DNA of 64,000 bases from Pectinophora gossypiella (lineage: Eukaryota > Arthropoda > Insecta > Lepidoptera > Gelechiidae), in contig NC_065410.1 in the NCBI RefSeq assembly GCF_024362695.1, positions 1,856,001 to 1,920,000 on the forward strand. The letters run 5' to 3'. This document shows positions 63,050 through 64,000 of the stretch, piece by piece. The notes under the pieces were generated by a model that searched no databases, was not told the DNA's origin, and saw only the letters and a list, made by a program, of their open reading frames with translations. Positions within the stretch are counted from its first letter, which is position 1, and the number at the start of each line of letters is the position of its first letter. Position numbers and translations under genes: made by a program.

Positions 63050-63495
63050 TGATTATTTTCGGCTCTGCTCAACTCATTAGGGATTACAAAACGGAACGTA
63101 ATGTATGAGTGTTTAATAATCTCTTATAAATTAATTGAGAACAACATTATTCAAAGTTCCTCTAGTTCCCAAAACCCGTTCATCGTTCTCAGATTCCTAG
63201 AAGTACTTAGGTAAATAATATAACAATGGCTTGGAAATCAAGCTGTCTATTGAGAGATTGGAGTATGGCTGGAGTAACACTAACCGGAATCTTAATTTAT
63301 CTAAGATACTTACAAGTTGGACGGAGCGTACTCTGAAACGAAAAGTTTGTCAATATTTGAGATTCTCCGAGATAGGATACGCTAGATGTGACGATAATAA
63401 TTAAAAGCGAGCTCAACTTTAGTTCAGTTTAAGATGACATGTTTATCACACAACTTGTTTTTGAAACTATAGGATTTCTATAAGTGAACGTCATC
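63050..63495. other. Non-coding stretch, nothing recognised
   Basis: No gene or matched repeat. Confidence 0.5.
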
Positions 63496-63499
63496 GGGA

Positions 63500-63845
63500 A
63501 AGCTGTTGTTCCCGGTTACTCATTCCTGATGTAAGTCAGTAGTCGTTAGCAGCCAAGTCATGGCCTTTGGCAGCTCAACAGTTACCCTGAAACCAGGGTT
63601 ATTATTACTGATGTTAATAATATACTTCACAACATAGCAGATACAGCAAAAATTTAATATCGATCGCCATCGACTCGCAAAGAAGAAGACCTACACGATA
63701 TAAGCGGAAGGTAGTTTTAAGTATATATCTCTCTCTAACTATAAATACGTTAGCCATTTGTTGTTAATAGATGTAAGCCCAGCTAAAGACAGAGGTTGAT
63801 AGGGTTGGTAAACTACCTGACAACCCACACGATAGACGAAGATAA
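63500..63845 (+). mobile_element. SINE-A remains in two pieces
   Basis: 63500-63640 has GTTGTTCCCGGTTACTCATT, CTGATGTAAGTCAGTAGTCG, GCCTTTGGCAGCTCAACAG and TACCCTGAAACCAGGGTT. 63755-63845 has GTTGATAGGGTTGGTAAACT and CAACCCACACGATAGACGAA. Old copies, or one copy with a later insert. Confidence 0.65.
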
Positions 63846-64000
63846 TCGAATGTAACGTACAAAAATGGCGCTAGTATAAGCAAAACTCTTTAACTAGCGC
63901 TGTCTATGAAGTATTAAGACTAAAATCACGCTAAAATGATATATTTATATTATTGTTTTTCCTCAGTTTTTTTCTGTAACACTTTAGTTGGTATCTGTCT

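Overview
The window looks like AT-rich, non-coding nuclear DNA of a moth or butterfly. I infer this from the repeats, which include several tRNA-headed SINEs and LINE ORF2 ends of types I know from Lepidoptera, many palindromic MITEs, and no operon-like gene packing. I could not search any database. I found no host protein-coding exon that I can defend. Most open frames are short, fall inside repeats, or are simple-sequence artefacts. Family letters used here (SINE-A to D, LINE-E, F, J, R, repeat-G, H, I, MITE-K, L, M, element-N) are my own labels, based only on copies compared by eye within this window.

Layout. 0-8 kb holds LINE, SINE and MITE relics and a compound CA/CACACG microsatellite. 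8.09-13.02 kb is a young LTR retrotransposon on the minus strand: two 1,340-bp LTRs that look identical, a polypurine tract, and only a short gag-like ORF. 13.3-16.0 kb lies between a left and a right end of MITE-K. It contains a cluster of TATCGATA motifs and a CpG-rich stretch with an initiator and splice donors, which is the best candidate for a promoter and first exon (+ strand). 16-19 kb is SINE and LINE relics. 19.03-19.42 kb is a 17 x 23-bp minisatellite. 22.93 kb has a polypyrimidine-CAG/GTAAGT junction that matches the recursive-splice-site consensus. 24.5-25.5 kb is a MITE-K interrupted by a 650-bp element with a 9-bp target duplication. 26-41 kb has scattered SINEs, LINE ends and hairpins. 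41.2-43.7 kb carries an 18-bp array split by a MITE, a 105-bp duplication and a (GAAA)54 tract. 43.7-64 kb is dense in SINE-A, B, C and D, LINE ends and MITE-K.

How the parts fit together. The SINEs form a modular set. A and B share a tRNA-like head. A, B and C share a central domain around CTTCGGAAGGCACGTTAAGC. SINE-C replaces the simple tRNA head with a tRNA-like start fused to a segment carrying the 5S rRNA internal promoter blocks. The tails of B and C match the 3' end of a LINE ORF at 46.3 kb, as expected if that LINE mobilises them. LINE-E, repeat-H and repeat-I share another terminal motif. Target-site duplications could be read directly for several copies, so the boundaries there are firm.

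If the first-exon and recursive-splice candidates are real and belong to one plus-strand gene, most of this window would be a long first intron. That is a hypothesis, not an observation.
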